A DNA stretch of 37,703 bases from Deltaproteobacteria bacterium (GTDB lineage: Bacteria > Desulfobacterota > Binatia > Binatales > Binataceae): positions 1 through 37,703 of the forward strand of contig JAKAVC010000106.1 of NCBI GenBank assembly GCA_021817345.1, read 5' to 3'. Below the pieces are notes generated by a model, which had not been told where the DNA came from, did no database searches, and saw nothing but the letters and a program-made list of their open reading frames with translations. Of the stretch, positions 14,903-24,722 are shown piece after piece (position 1 is the stretch's first letter; every line of letters starts with the position of its first letter). The position numbers and the translations under genes were made by a program.

Positions 14903-15380
14903 TCATTCCGCCAGTAGTCCCGAACTTTGGTTTCGCAAAGTGAACCAGCCGGCGAGGTAGGTGAGGTTCCGGCCCGGCTCTCCCCATCGCGTAAAATCAA
15001 CGCGATAACTCCTTTTCAGATGCCCCCCTGCCATATCGGCGATCGTTTTGGACGTCAGCCGCCGTCCCCGCCCAACCAGACCGCCGTTTAACGTCCCGGT
15101 GAATGTCCACCGTGCGGTTGGCTCCGGACAGTCGGCGAGCCGTACCAGCGCATCGGGCTGCCGGCTCGACCGGATTGTCGAGATGAGGCGCGTAAGCACC
15201 GTCGAAAAAAATACGCCGGTCGGTCTTGCTTCGCCCGAACATCAACGCGGCAAGATAACTGCCGACTTCGTGACAGAAAGTTGATTCCACGGCAGCCTGG
15301 TGACGCGCTGTATTCAGGTATATCAAAGGACGCTTCAGTGTCGAGCCTCCGCCATGGACATAAAGTCTACTGGGAGCCAA
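14903..15380 (-). pseudogene. Degenerate ImmA/IrrE-like metallopeptidase
   Basis: Frame A (from TTG 15380) reads RPLIYLNTARHQAAVESTFC, then HEVGSYLAALMFG and the ending HLDNPVEPAA. Removing one base from the GGG run at 15155-15157 joins it to frame B (DALVRLADCPEPTARWTFTG to NQSSGLLAE, stop at 14903). This matches the pattern of a zinc peptidase helix followed by a downstream Glu-containing helix, as in ImmA/IrrE proteins. The HExxH motif reads HEVGS, so the second zinc His is lost. Frame A is also closed by a TAA upstream (about 15418) before an ATG at 15467. Together these indicate decay. The family call is an inference from motif shape and the XRE neighbour. Confidence 0.5.
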
Positions 15381-16136
15381 CCGTGCCGCGCTCCCGAAGG
15401 GGCTTTGCGGACAGGTTTACGCAGCGTCGCCCGGCTGTTTCACCGAGCCTGAGCGATAGAGGCTCATAATCGAGCCTGGGCCAGGTTTTCCTTCCTGTCG
15501 AAAACGGTTACCGCACGGATCCCAGTATTCAGGTCGTTTCATCAGCGCACCAACTTCAGTCGCATCACGACGAATTTAGAGTCATGCGTCGGTTTCTTCG
15601 AGGCGCCAAGCTCCGATCAATTCGAGAGCGGCTTCCATCAGGATATTTCTCACGATTGATCTGACGCTAAATAACCCTTGGAGAGTGTTAGAGTCCTTTT
15701 AAGAAGCAAATAGTTAAGTAGTCTATCGTCGGCACCCGGTGGTTCGCAAAGCATAATATGACTATACGGCGTTTTCCGGTTGCGTAAACAAAGTGACTAT
15801 GTTAGTCGGACTCACAGTTAACTCCAATTGAAGACAAATATTGCTCAAGGTCGCTCACGACGACCGGCAATACCGAGTCATTGCAGTCAACCGCCGCGTC
15901 GTTTGGGGACGGGCAGACGCGAGTGTTGTTGGAGCTTGGCGTCGCGGGGCGAAGGTTGAGAGGGCCTTCGCCTTTTTCTTGACAGGCTTCCACTGTGCCT
16001 CGGCGTCAGCCGCGATTGCCGAGACGGTTCGGAAATACCGCGCGCGATTGTCACAAATAGCTAGCTAAAGAGAGGGACAGAATAATTGTCACGCATTATA
16101 GCCTTTGAATGCCTAAATAAGGAGGTTATAGACAAA
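15381..16136. other. Long gene-poor, AT-richer stretch
   Basis: About 750 bases with no convincing gene. GC drops clearly between about 15650 and 15850. The best short frame is 15802-15993 on the minus strand (63 codons, GTG start, ending LEQYLSSIGVNCESD). It has no SD and no recognised motif and may be the tail of a decayed gene. The heptamer TGACTAT occurs twice near 15758 and 15792, and ATTGTCAC occurs twice near 16047 and 16085. The right end holds the promoter and SD of the next gene. No transposase, integrase or tRNA is seen. Confidence 0.5.
16074..16126 (+). promoter_or_regulatory. Candidate promoter and strong SD for the 226-aa gene
   Basis: GGGACA (16074-16079), a 17-base spacer and TATAGC (16097-16102) form a moderate sigma-70 promoter. 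AAGGAGGT (16119-16126), a near-perfect anti-16S match, lies 10 bases before ATG 16137. It decides that start over the in-frame TTG at 16086. Confidence 0.5.
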
Positions 16137-16817
16137 ATGGAACTGCGTCTTCTGACGACCGATGCCGAGCGGCGCATCTTCATCGATCGGATGACCCACG
16201 CACGGGCGGTCAGAAATGGAGGCTTCAGGGAAACCGAACGTTCCTGTGTCGGCAGGATTCACATCGAGTTCGGCCGTATGTACGCGCTGTTCGACGACGC
16301 CGGACCGCATCCAGACCAGATGGTTGCGGGATTCATCATGCACGATCTGGCGTCGTTCGCTCAGAGTTATCCGAAGCCGGACTTCAGCCGGTACAGCCCC
16401 GAGTATGTCTTCGAGTTCGGCGAACTGTGGTCGCTGGCGCGTGGCGCGGGAACGCTGCTGCAGCGCGCCGGGGTGCTGCTGCTCGGGTTGTTGCAGGCTC
16501 AGGCCGTGGTCGGTTATGCGATCGTCAAGCCGTGGGACCTCACGATGTTCTATCGAGACCTGGTTCCGGTCGGCGACCCGATTGAATGGCCGTACGCGCG
16601 GACTCTGGACGGCGGCAAGATCTACTGCCGGGCGATGGTTTCCGAAGGCGACCATCTGCGCGCCTGGGTTAACAAGGTGTGGGCAACCGGTTTCGAGACC
16701 CATGATAACCATCGGCGCATGCGCTTTCCCGACTATATCGGAGAAGTGCCGCAGAGCGAGGAACTCGTCGCGGTTCCCGCACGCCAGGAAGAGACCAACG
16801 GTGCGGCTCACGCCTGA
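16137..16817 (+). CDS. Unknown 226-aa protein, possibly GNAT/FeeM-like acyltransferase
   Basis: I do not recognise this protein with certainty. The start follows the strong SD at 16119-16126. It begins MELRLLTTDAERRIFIDRMT and has alternating strands and helices: GRIHIEFGRMYALFDDAG, MVAGFIMHDLASFAQSYP, then VFEFGELWSLARGAGTLLQR, LLLGLLQAQAVVGYAIVKPW and DLTMFYRDLVPVGDP. The order of a central strand pair, a Glu-containing strand (FEFGELW) and a later helix recalls the acyl-CoA N-acyltransferase fold of FeeM-type N-acyl amino acid synthases. This is fold-level inference only. No signal peptide is visible; the hydrophobic stretch at about 115-135 is short. It stands alone next to the gene-poor island. 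Confidence 0.75.
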   Translation: MELRLLTTDAERRIFIDRMTHARAVRNGGFRETERSCVGRIHIEFGRMYALFDDAGPHPDQMVAGFIMHDLASFAQSYPKPDFSRYSPEYVFEFGELWSLARGAGTLLQRAGVLLLGLLQAQAVVGYAIVKPWDLTMFYRDLVPVGDPIEWPYARTLDGGKIYCRAMVSEGDHLRAWVNKVWATGFETHDNHRRMRFPDYIGEVPQSEELVAVPARQEETNGAAHA

Positions 16818-16983
16818 TTCGCGTCCTGGCAGAGTATCCGGAAACGACGTGAAGTGCGGTCACTTTTTTGGGGGAAAAAGGCTTCTCGGCGGTCGCGCCG
16901 AGCGGATCGCATGAAGCATCGGCAGGGCGGGCGCCGCAAGGTTGGCGGTCGCCCTGTTCCGGAATTACTCGAGCGCTTGGGGC

Positions 16984-17445
16984 TCAGCCGTTGGAGGGTG
17001 GCGGAAGTTTAGGCTTCTGGCAGGAGCCTCCGCTGAGGCAACTCAGTCCCGCGCCGAGATAAATCGCCCCGACGCGAAAAGGATAGAAGGCGTAGTCCAG
17101 AGGCGTCTGGATCGGGTCGAAATTCGACGGCGGCGGGGGCCCGGACGGCTCCGTCTCGGCCGAAGTCTGCGTGGTGGCGGGGCTCAGCCGCTGAATCTCC
17201 GCGATTCGGTTGTCGGAACCAAAGACCGCCGATTGTCCGGCCTTGAGCCAGGTATAGCGCAGCATCGCGGGACCGTTCTTACCCGCGGGGGTGATCGTGT
17301 CTTTCAGATCCGGCTCACCCATCGCCGCGACAGCCTGTCCCGGCGTCATTCCGGGTTCCAAGGGTTTCCGCTGCGCCGAGCATGCTCCGATCGCCAGTGC
17401 CATCGCCGCCACGCTGAACCATCGCAGGACCGTTTTCATCGCCAT
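16984..17445 (-). CDS. Outer-membrane-type lipoprotein, SmpA/OmlA-like
   Basis: A 153-residue protein with a lipoprotein signal: a hydrophobic stretch ends in the lipobox IGAC at about residues 19-22, so the mature protein starts at the Cys. The following region, PLEPGMTPGQAVAAMGEPD, matches the GMT-x-x-x-V-x-x-x-x-G-x-P pattern of SmpA/OmlA (BamE-type) domains, with a strand-rich segment LRYTWLKAGQSAVFGSDNRI. The C-terminal part is Pro-rich with two Cys and ends PPPSNG. It follows mlaD by 93 bases on the same strand and may belong to the lipid-transport operon as an outer-membrane partner. That role is inferred from position. Confidence 0.75.
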   Translation of the reverse strand: MAMKTVLRWFSVAAMALAIGACSAQRKPLEPGMTPGQAVAAMGEPDLKDTITPAGKNGPAMLRYTWLKAGQSAVFGSDNRIAEIQRLSPATTQTSAETEPSGPPPPSNFDPIQTPLDYAFYPFRVGAIYLGAGLSCLSGGSCQKPKLPPPSNG

Positions 17446-17538
17446 TACCCCGCAAGGATCCTCCCCCTGCTAACACGCGAGTGCCGCACGGGGCAAGGCG
17501 AGGCCTGTGGAGGACGATAAGCCCGCGAAGATGCGCGG

Positions 17539-18717
17539 TCAGGGGTTCGACGGCGGCGCGGAGCCGGTGGCGGCCGTGTTTGCGCCGGACTGAACGCCTA
17601 TCACCGTCGCCGAAGTGACGGCTTGTGCGGGCCCACACGCATTGATTTCGCCGGAACTGGTTGCAGGCTGGTAGAAGGGATGGGTCAGGCCGTACAGGCC
17701 GTTCATCATCCGGATGCCCCATCCGGCGCTTCCCGACATAAGGTTGGTCGCGTCGCGGTAGAGCGTCGGATCGTTGATTGCGAGGCCGACCGTTCCCTGT
17801 CCGGTGTTGATCTTGTGCAGGATGTCGCGGAGATCGCGCGAGGATTGCAGCATGTTGGCGAGGATCTGGTCGCCGTAGCGCTTGTCCTCGAGCAGCTTGG
17901 GGACCGCGCCCTGGGCCTTGTTGAAGCGCTCCATCAGGACGTCCATTTTGCGCGCGGTGAATTTCATCGCCTCGGCCGCCTGGTTGATATTCGCGAGTAT
18001 GCGCCGGCCGTTGGTACGGCGGCTCAACATCGCGCCCGCCAGTCCTTGGCCACGATTCATCTCGTTCAGGGTCTTGTTCAGCTCGGCAACCAGCAGGTTC
18101 ATGTTCTGCATGGTTTTTTCCACTGTGGCGAGCGAGAACTGCCGCGCCGGCGGCACTCCCGGCTCGCCCTTGATCATCTGGGCAAGAACGCCTTGGCCCT
18201 TCTGGACCGAGTCGAGCAGCGAGCGAAGCGATTCGGAGATCGCGATGGTGTTGGCTATGAGATCGCCGGTGCCCTCTTTCTGGAGCAGCGCCTCGTAGTC
18301 GATCGGGTTTTGCGACGGTATGACCGAGCCGGGCGTTATCGCGGGCGCGCTGGGCGTGCCGGCGGATATCTCGACGTACTTGTCGCCGAGAAGCCCCATC
18401 GTGGCGATCCGCGCGACCGAATCGGCACGGATTCGGTCGAACGCGCGCGCCTCGATCCACATCCGCACGATTACATAGTTGGCGTGCGGATTGCGCGGGA
18501 ACTCGATCGAATAGACCGCGCCTATATTGACTCCGGTAAACATCACCGGGGCGCCGGTTTGGAGCCCGTTGATACGCTGGAAGTGTGCCTGGATAAGGTC
18601 GGTGTGCTTGAACAGCCGCGAGCCGTGGCCGATTGAAAAGATCGCGAAGCACACCAGCGCGATCCCCGCCGCCATCACGACTCCCACGCGCAAGGTCACG
18701 ATAGTTCTTTTCGCCAC
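17539..18717 (-). CDS. mlaD: MlaD-family (MCE domain) substrate-binding protein
   Basis: Periplasmic, inner-membrane-anchored component of an Mla-type lipid ABC transporter. Residues about 12-30 form one membrane segment (VGVVMAAGIALVCFAIFSIG). The MCE domain follows (about 40-120): VMFTGVNIGAVYSIEFP, then GLLGDKYVEISAG. A long helical region (about 140-350) contains VQKGQGVLAQMIKGEPG and repeated helix-turn units, typical of long MCE proteins that form a tunnel or needle. The C-terminus is Ser/Pro-rich. At 392 residues it is longer than E. coli MlaD, about 180. It lies 18 bases after mlaF. Confidence 0.92.
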   Translation of the reverse strand: MAKRTIVTLRVGVVMAAGIALVCFAIFSIGHGSRLFKHTDLIQAHFQRINGLQTGAPVMFTGVNIGAVYSIEFPRNPHANYVIVRMWIEARAFDRIRADSVARIATMGLLGDKYVEISAGTPSAPAITPGSVIPSQNPIDYEALLQKEGTGDLIANTIAISESLRSLLDSVQKGQGVLAQMIKGEPGVPPARQFSLATVEKTMQNMNLLVAELNKTLNEMNRGQGLAGAMLSRRTNGRRILANINQAAEAMKFTARKMDVLMERFNKAQGAVPKLLEDKRYGDQILANMLQSSRDLRDILHKINTGQGTVGLAINDPTLYRDATNLMSGSAGWGIRMMNGLYGLTHPFYQPATSSGEINACGPAQAVTSATVIGVQSGANTAATGSAPPSNP

Positions 18718-18735
18718 AGCGGACTCCGTGTTTTT

Positions 18736-19488
18736 CTAAAGCGCCGTCGTCACGAACTCGCGCATCAATTCGTCGCTGGTGGAACGCACCTCTTCGGCGC
18801 TGCCGCTGAAGCGGATACGACCCTGGTCGAGAAGGGCGAAGCGGTCTCCCACCATGAAGGCGCTTTTGAGATCGTGCGTAACCACGACTGAGGTGAACCC
18901 GAGGCGCGACTGAAGCGAGCGGATCATCAGGTTTATCTTGTGCGTGACGAGCGGATCGAGACCCGTGGTCGGCTCGTCGTACAAGACCGCCTTGGGCTCC
19001 AGCGCGAGCGCGCGCGCCAGCGCCACGCGCTTTTTCATTCCGCCGGAGAGCTCCGCCGGGTAGAGATTGTCGACGCCGGTCAGCTCCACCATCTCGAGCA
19101 CCTCGTGGACGCGCTCGCGCACTTTCTCCTCCGGACCCCATCGATGCTCGACGAGCGGGTAGGCAACGTTGTCGAACACGGTGAGCGAGTCGAACAGCGC
19201 GCCCAACTGGAAGACCATCGAGACCTTCTTGCGCACCTCGTCGAGTTCGTCCTCGCCGAGTTCGCCGAGCGCCTGGCCATCGACGACCACTTCGCCGCGG
19301 TCGGGCCGTTCGAGCCCGTTGATATGGCGCAGCAGGACGGTTTTGCCCTCGCCGCTTGCGCCCAGCACCACCATCGTCTCGCCCTCGAACACGTCGAGAT
19401 CGACGCCGCGCAGCACCTCTTTTGGCCCGAAGCTTTTTTCGAGCCCGCGAATCGAGATGAAGGGGCGGCGGCCGTTGCTCGTTATCAT
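18736..19488 (-). CDS. mlaF: Mla-type ABC transporter ATP-binding protein
   Basis: ATPase of the Mla lipid transporter. The 250 residues contain Walker A GASGEGKTVLL, the Q-loop VFQLGALFDSLTVFDNV (typical of MlaF), the signature LSGGMKKRVALARAL, Walker B AVLYDEPTTGLDP and the switch His in VVVTHD. It overlaps mlaE by 4 bases (ATGA), indicating coupled translation. No MlaB-type STAS partner is visible in this operon. Confidence 0.95.
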   Translation of the reverse strand: MITSNGRRPFISIRGLEKSFGPKEVLRGVDLDVFEGETMVVLGASGEGKTVLLRHINGLERPDRGEVVVDGQALGELGEDELDEVRKKVSMVFQLGALFDSLTVFDNVAYPLVEHRWGPEEKVRERVHEVLEMVELTGVDNLYPAELSGGMKKRVALARALALEPKAVLYDEPTTGLDPLVTHKINLMIRSLQSRLGFTSVVVTHDLKSAFMVGDRFALLDQGRIRFSGSAEEVRSTSDELMREFVTTAL

Positions 19489-20240
19489 AGCTCAAGGAAA
19501 AGCTTGGTCAGGAAGAAGTCGGAGATGAGCACGCTTATCGACGCTGCCACCACCGCCGAGGTTGTCGCGCGGCCCACGCCGTCGGCGCCTCCGCGCGCGC
19601 TCAGTCCCTTGAAGCAGGCGATTATTCCGATGAGATAGCCGAAGAAGATCGACTTGCCGAGCCCGCTCATCAGGTCGCCCAGCGTCACGTTCTGTACCAG
19701 TGAAGCGTAAAAGTAATCGCCGCTCACGCCAAGCTGGGTCACCGAGATGACCCATCCGCCGACGAGCCCGATCGTGTCCGCGATCATCGTCAGCACCGGC
19801 ATCATCAGGATTGTGGCAAGCACTCGCGGCACGACGAGCTTTTTTATCGGGCTGGTCGCCAGCGCGCGCATCGCGTCAATTTGTTCGGTGACCTTCATGG
19901 TGCCGAGCTCGGCGGTGATTCCCGCCCCGACCCGCGCCGCGACCATCAGGGCCGCCAGCACCGGGCCCATCTCGCGCAACAGTGAGATTCCCATGATCCG
20001 GCTCACATAAATCTTCGCTCCGAACTTGGCCAGGAACTGCCCCATCTGGAGCGCCAGCACCATCCCTGAGAAGATCGCGGTAAGATTGACCACGTTGAGC
20101 GAGCGGTAGCCGACGCTGTCCAACTGATCGACCAGTGGCTGCACCTCGAACGGACGGCGCAGCAGGTAACGGAAGAAATCGAACGTGAGGATGCCGATTT
20201 GACCCAGCTCGTCGAGGAACAGGTATACTCGCTCAAACAT
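19485..20240 (-). CDS. mlaE: Mla-type ABC transporter permease
   Basis: Inner-membrane permease of the Mla/YrbE family, 251 residues, with five or six hydrophobic segments. Family motifs are LREMGPVLAALMVAARVGAG, ITAELGTMKVTEQIDAMRAL and GCFKG-like IACFKGLSARGGADGVG. With MlaF and MlaD it forms the core that moves phospholipids between the outer and inner membranes. It is the first gene of the minus-strand operon and is divergent from the GGCT-like gene by 46 bases. Confidence 0.95.
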   Translation of the reverse strand: MFERVYLFLDELGQIGILTFDFFRYLLRRPFEVQPLVDQLDSVGYRSLNVVNLTAIFSGMVLALQMGQFLAKFGAKIYVSRIMGISLLREMGPVLAALMVAARVGAGITAELGTMKVTEQIDAMRALATSPIKKLVVPRVLATILMMPVLTMIADTIGLVGGWVISVTQLGVSGDYFYASLVQNVTLGDLMSGLGKSIFFGYLIGIIACFKGLSARGGADGVGRATTSAVVAASISVLISDFFLTKLFLEL

Positions 20241-20286
20241 CTCGAACTTTCGGACCGAAGCGGTCTGTGAGCAGCCGAGACCCGCG

Positions 20287-20634
20287 ATGACCGATGCTGA
20301 AGCGCCGAGAGAACTGCTTTTCGTCTATGGCACGCTCGTCGAGCCGGCAACGCGGGAACGCATTCTCGGCAGGCGGGTCGAGGCGGTCCCGGCGCTTCTT
20401 CCCGGCTACCTGCGCGGACGCTCCCGTCACTTTTATATCGTTCGCGAGCCCGAGGCGACGACCGCCGGGATGCTGCTCAGCGGTCTCAGCGAACGCGATT
20501 TCACGATCCTTGACGAATACGAGGAGGTGCCGAAGCTCTACCTGCGCGAGCGCGTCGAGGTGATTTCGGCGGGCGCGACGGTTGGCGCGTGGGTCTACAT
20601 GCCGACCGCGTGGGCCGGCGTCCGGACGGCCTAA
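20287..20634 (+). CDS. Gamma-glutamylcyclotransferase (AIG2)-like protein
   Basis: A 115-residue single domain. The N-terminal LLFVYGTLVEPATRERILG is the substrate-binding YGTL motif of the GGCT fold. The candidate catalytic Glu lies in ILDEYEEVPKLYLRERVEV, and the protein ends with a strand VGAWVYMP. The family releases 5-oxoproline from gamma-glutamyl compounds, but many bacterial members have no known substrate. It is a single gene between mlaE (divergent) and the response regulator (convergent). Confidence 0.88.
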   Translation: MTDAEAPRELLFVYGTLVEPATRERILGRRVEAVPALLPGYLRGRSRHFYIVREPEATTAGMLLSGLSERDFTILDEYEEVPKLYLRERVEVISAGATVGAWVYMPTAWAGVRTA

Positions 20635-20657
20635 GCGATGCGCGGCGGGCGTGTTCG

Positions 20658-22069
<1,412 letters not shown>

Positions 22070-22073
<4 letters not shown>

Positions 22074-23557
22074 GATGCCTTTACTACTTCCTGGGATGCG
22101 ACTCGCGCGGCGCCGGCGGCGGGCAGCGTCAAAGTCACCACCGTGCCGCGTTCATCCTGGCGCGGCGCGATCGCAATCGTTCCGCCGTGGCGTTCCACGA
22201 TAGCCTTGGAGAGGAACAGTCCAAGCCCGATTCCCTCGCGTTTGGTGGTGAAGAACGGCTCGAAGATACGCTGCGCGAGCTCGGGGTCGATTCCCACTCC
22301 CGTATCGAGAAAGCTTATCACGAGACGGCCGTCGCGTTCCTCGAACCGGACGGTCAGTTTGCCGCCGTCGGGCATTGCCTGGATCGCGTTGGCGATCACG
22401 TTGACGAAGCACATCCTGAGCTTTTCGGCGTCAACGCTGAGCCGAGTCTGCGCGCCGTCGACCTGCTCGGAGTGAGTGATACCCTGGCTTCGCATCTTCG
22501 ACTCCGAGAGCTGCAGGACGCCGTCGACCAGCGCCTTGACGTCGGTCGGCGCGGGGTGGATCTCGATCGGCTTGCCGTAGCTCAAAAAGCTCTGGACCAG
22601 CTCGGAGAGGCGGCGGATCTCGTCTTTCATCAGGCCGATCTGATGGAGGAAGTTGCCGCCGTCCTGCAACTGGCGGCCGTAACGCGCGCGAAGCTGGTCG
22701 AGGGCGAGGCTTATGAAGTTGAGCGGATTCTTGATCTCGTGTGCGAGCCCGCCGGCGAGCTGGCCGAGCGCGGTGAAGCGCTCCAGCCGCGCCAGCTCCG
22801 CCTCGCGTTCGCGCGCGCGGCGCAGTTGATCGACCATCTCGTTGAAGCTTCGCGTGAGCAGCCCGATTTCGTCGCGCCGGCGGGCCTCGGGCACCGGCTC
22901 CAGGCCCCGCGCGGCGATATTCTGCGCGGCATTGGCCACCGCGTGGATCGGCTCGACGTAGCGCTCGGCCACGAAGTAGGCGATTACCAGCCCGATCGCG
23001 AAAATCACCGACGCGAGCGTCAATTCATGAAACCGGCTTTCGGCCAGCGGCTGCGCGAAGTCGCCGAAGTTCGCCACCACCCGAACGTAGCCGAGCAGGT
23101 GGTTTTCGACCTCGACCGGAATCAGGTAAACGGTCGGCTCGTTGGAGGCCATCCCAAGCCGGATTGGCTGCACAGTCGCCTTGCCGTGCTTCAGGCGCTC
23201 GACGATCACCTTGTCGGCGTCGCTCGGCTTTATCGCCTCGCCGATAAGCTTCGGGTTGGAGCTGTTGATGATGAGATTGCGGCTGGAGGCGATCGAGACT
23301 TCGAAGCTCTTGGTATGAAGACTCTCGACGTAGTTATGAAGCCGCGCGGGATTGGTCGGGCCGACCGAGGTCAGTTCCTGCACGCTTATCTGGATCGCGT
23401 TGGCAAGGTCGGTCACCTTCTGCTGCGTCGCCTCGACGATCGCCTGCTGGGTGCGCAGGCTCACGACAACCTCGGCGCCGAGCGTGAGCGCAAGCAACAG
23501 CACCATCAGGGCGATGAGCTTGGCTCTCAGGTTAAGGACCGGGAACGGAAATTCCAT
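22070..23557 (-). CDS. Membrane sensor histidine kinase
   Basis: The start chosen at ATG 23557 gives 495 residues; the open frame reaches 23623, but the added part is Arg/Pro-rich. Order: TM1 (about 10-30), a periplasmic sensor region of about 150 residues, TM2 (FAIGLVIAYFVAERY), HAMP linker, coiled coil, the dimerisation and phosphorylation box GGLAHEIKNPLNFI, the N-box CFVNVIANAIQAM, then DTGVGIDP and GIGLGLFLSKAIVERHGG. This is the HPK4-like group that pairs with NtrC-type regulators. The ligand cannot be inferred. Confidence 0.94.
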
Positions 23558-23644
23558 ATCAATCAGGCGCCGCGCCCAGGCTCGGCGCCGTTTCGGGGGA
23601 CGCGGCCGCCGCAATACCGACACACAGGGCGTGCGGCCCGGGGC

Positions 23645-24253
23645 TCATGTTTTGCTCTCGCCGGCGCGCTGCAGGACGAGCAGCCGGGTCGCGTAAATAG
23701 CCACGCACAGCAGAGCCACGATCCAGAGCAGATGCTCCGCGCCGCCGATATAGCGGATCGCCGTCCCTATATCCTCGCCGAAGATGTATCCGAGCGAAAC
23801 CACGATCGGCACCGAGATGAGCGCGCCCAGCAAATCGAAGAATAAAAAGGTCCTCGGCCTGACGCCGAGCGATCCGGCCGAAAGATAGATTAGCGCGCGA
23901 AGCCCCGCGAGGAAGCGCGCGTAGAAAATCGTCAGAGGCCCGTGGCGATGCATGAAACCTTGCATCCGTTCCACCTGTTCGCGCGAGCGCGGACGCTTGA
24001 GCCCGAAGTATGCGAGCAGCCCCGTGCCCACTCTGCGTCCGAAGAAGAACAGCATGTTGTCGCCCGCAACCACGCCGAGCAGGGAGATCGCAAGCGTGGC
24101 CGGATAACGGATTATCCCGCGATGCACCAGGTAGCCGCCCGCGAGCAGCACCACGTCCTCGGGCAACGGCAATCCCATGCCGCACAGCAGCAGTACGACG
24201 AACAGGCCGACGTAAGTGAAGTGCTCTATGTAGGTGGAGACCAGTCCGACCAC
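23645..24253 (-). CDS. DedA-family membrane protein
   Basis: A 202-residue polytopic membrane protein with a GTG start at 24253, which lies 3 bases after the stop of the upstream gene. Family features are LCGMGLPLPEDVVLLAGGYL, GDNMLFFFGRRVG and FYARFLAGLRALIYLSAG (the F-x-R-x-x-P/A-x-x-R motif), then a C-terminal membrane helix. DedA proteins are linked to membrane-potential homeostasis and lipid-carrier flipping; the substrate here is unknown. Confidence 0.9.
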   Translation of the reverse strand: MVGLVSTYIEHFTYVGLFVVLLLCGMGLPLPEDVVLLAGGYLVHRGIIRYPATLAISLLGVVAGDNMLFFFGRRVGTGLLAYFGLKRPRSREQVERMQGFMHRHGPLTIFYARFLAGLRALIYLSAGSLGVRPRTFLFFDLLGALISVPIVVSLGYIFGEDIGTAIRYIGGAEHLLWIVALLCVAIYATRLLVLQRAGESKT

Positions 24254-24256
24254 ACT

Positions 24257-24712
24257 CTATTCACCGTCGCCCCAGCGCGCCCTGAGTTTGTCGCGAATTT
24301 GTTCGATCGGAACTCCCTGCCGGGCCAGGCGAGCGGCCTCCAGCGCCTCGCCCATGCAGATCGGACATTGCGAACCATGACTGGTCCGGTAGCAATCGAG
24401 CAGGTTGTGCATCATTCCGTCCCGCTCGCATCCGCAATAGCAATGCAACTGGGCGAGCAGCGCGGGATGACGCGCGGCGACTTCGTAGGCGCGGCGCGCC
24501 TCGCCGGCAAACAGGTTCGGGTCAAGCGTCACCCGAAGCCTGGCGGCCGCGGACTCCGTCTTGACTGGCGCGGCGGAGGCGCGCGAAGAGGCGAGCGACG
24601 ACGGACCGAGTCCATAAATCGTGGCTGCGGCGTACACCAGCGCCGCGGACGCCGCGACTGCCGCAATCGCCACCGGGACCTTCCTGAATCGCCGGGATTT
24701 CCTCTTCGCCAT
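24257..24712 (-). CDS. CYCGC-motif membrane-anchored protein
   Basis: The start chosen at ATG 24712 gives 151 residues; the open frame to 24817 overlaps the nrtR-like gene. A basic N-terminus (AKRKSRRFRK) and one hydrophobic segment (about 12-33) anchor it to the membrane or act as a signal. The C-terminal half has HCYCGCERDGMMHNLLDCY and SQCPICMGEA, giving Cys pairs typical of the PCYCGC protein family, whose function is unknown. The Cys-rich region would face outward and could bind metal or form disulfides. It is probably cotranscribed with its neighbours. Confidence 0.8.
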   Translation of the reverse strand: MAKRKSRRFRKVPVAIAAVAASAALVYAAATIYGLGPSSLASSRASAAPVKTESAAARLRVTLDPNLFAGEARRAYEVAARHPALLAQLHCYCGCERDGMMHNLLDCYRTSHGSQCPICMGEALEAARLARQGVPIEQIRDKLRARWGDGE

Positions 24713-24722
24713 CGCGCCCCAA

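Noticed and set aside
15416-15467. The in-frame TAA upstream of the ImmA/IrrE-like frame as a recoded stop
   Set aside because: TAA is not a Sec codon, no SD precedes ATG 15467, and the gene is also frameshifted and lacks a zinc His. Decay is the simpler reading.
15802-15993. A 63-codon minus-strand frame as a real gene
   Set aside because: It has a GTG start with no SD and no recognisable motif. It is kept only as a note in the gene-poor stretch.
17315-19495. A 726-codon minus-strand open frame over mlaF and mlaD
   Set aside because: It lies in another frame of two clearly assigned genes and has an Arg/Gly-rich, motif-free sequence.
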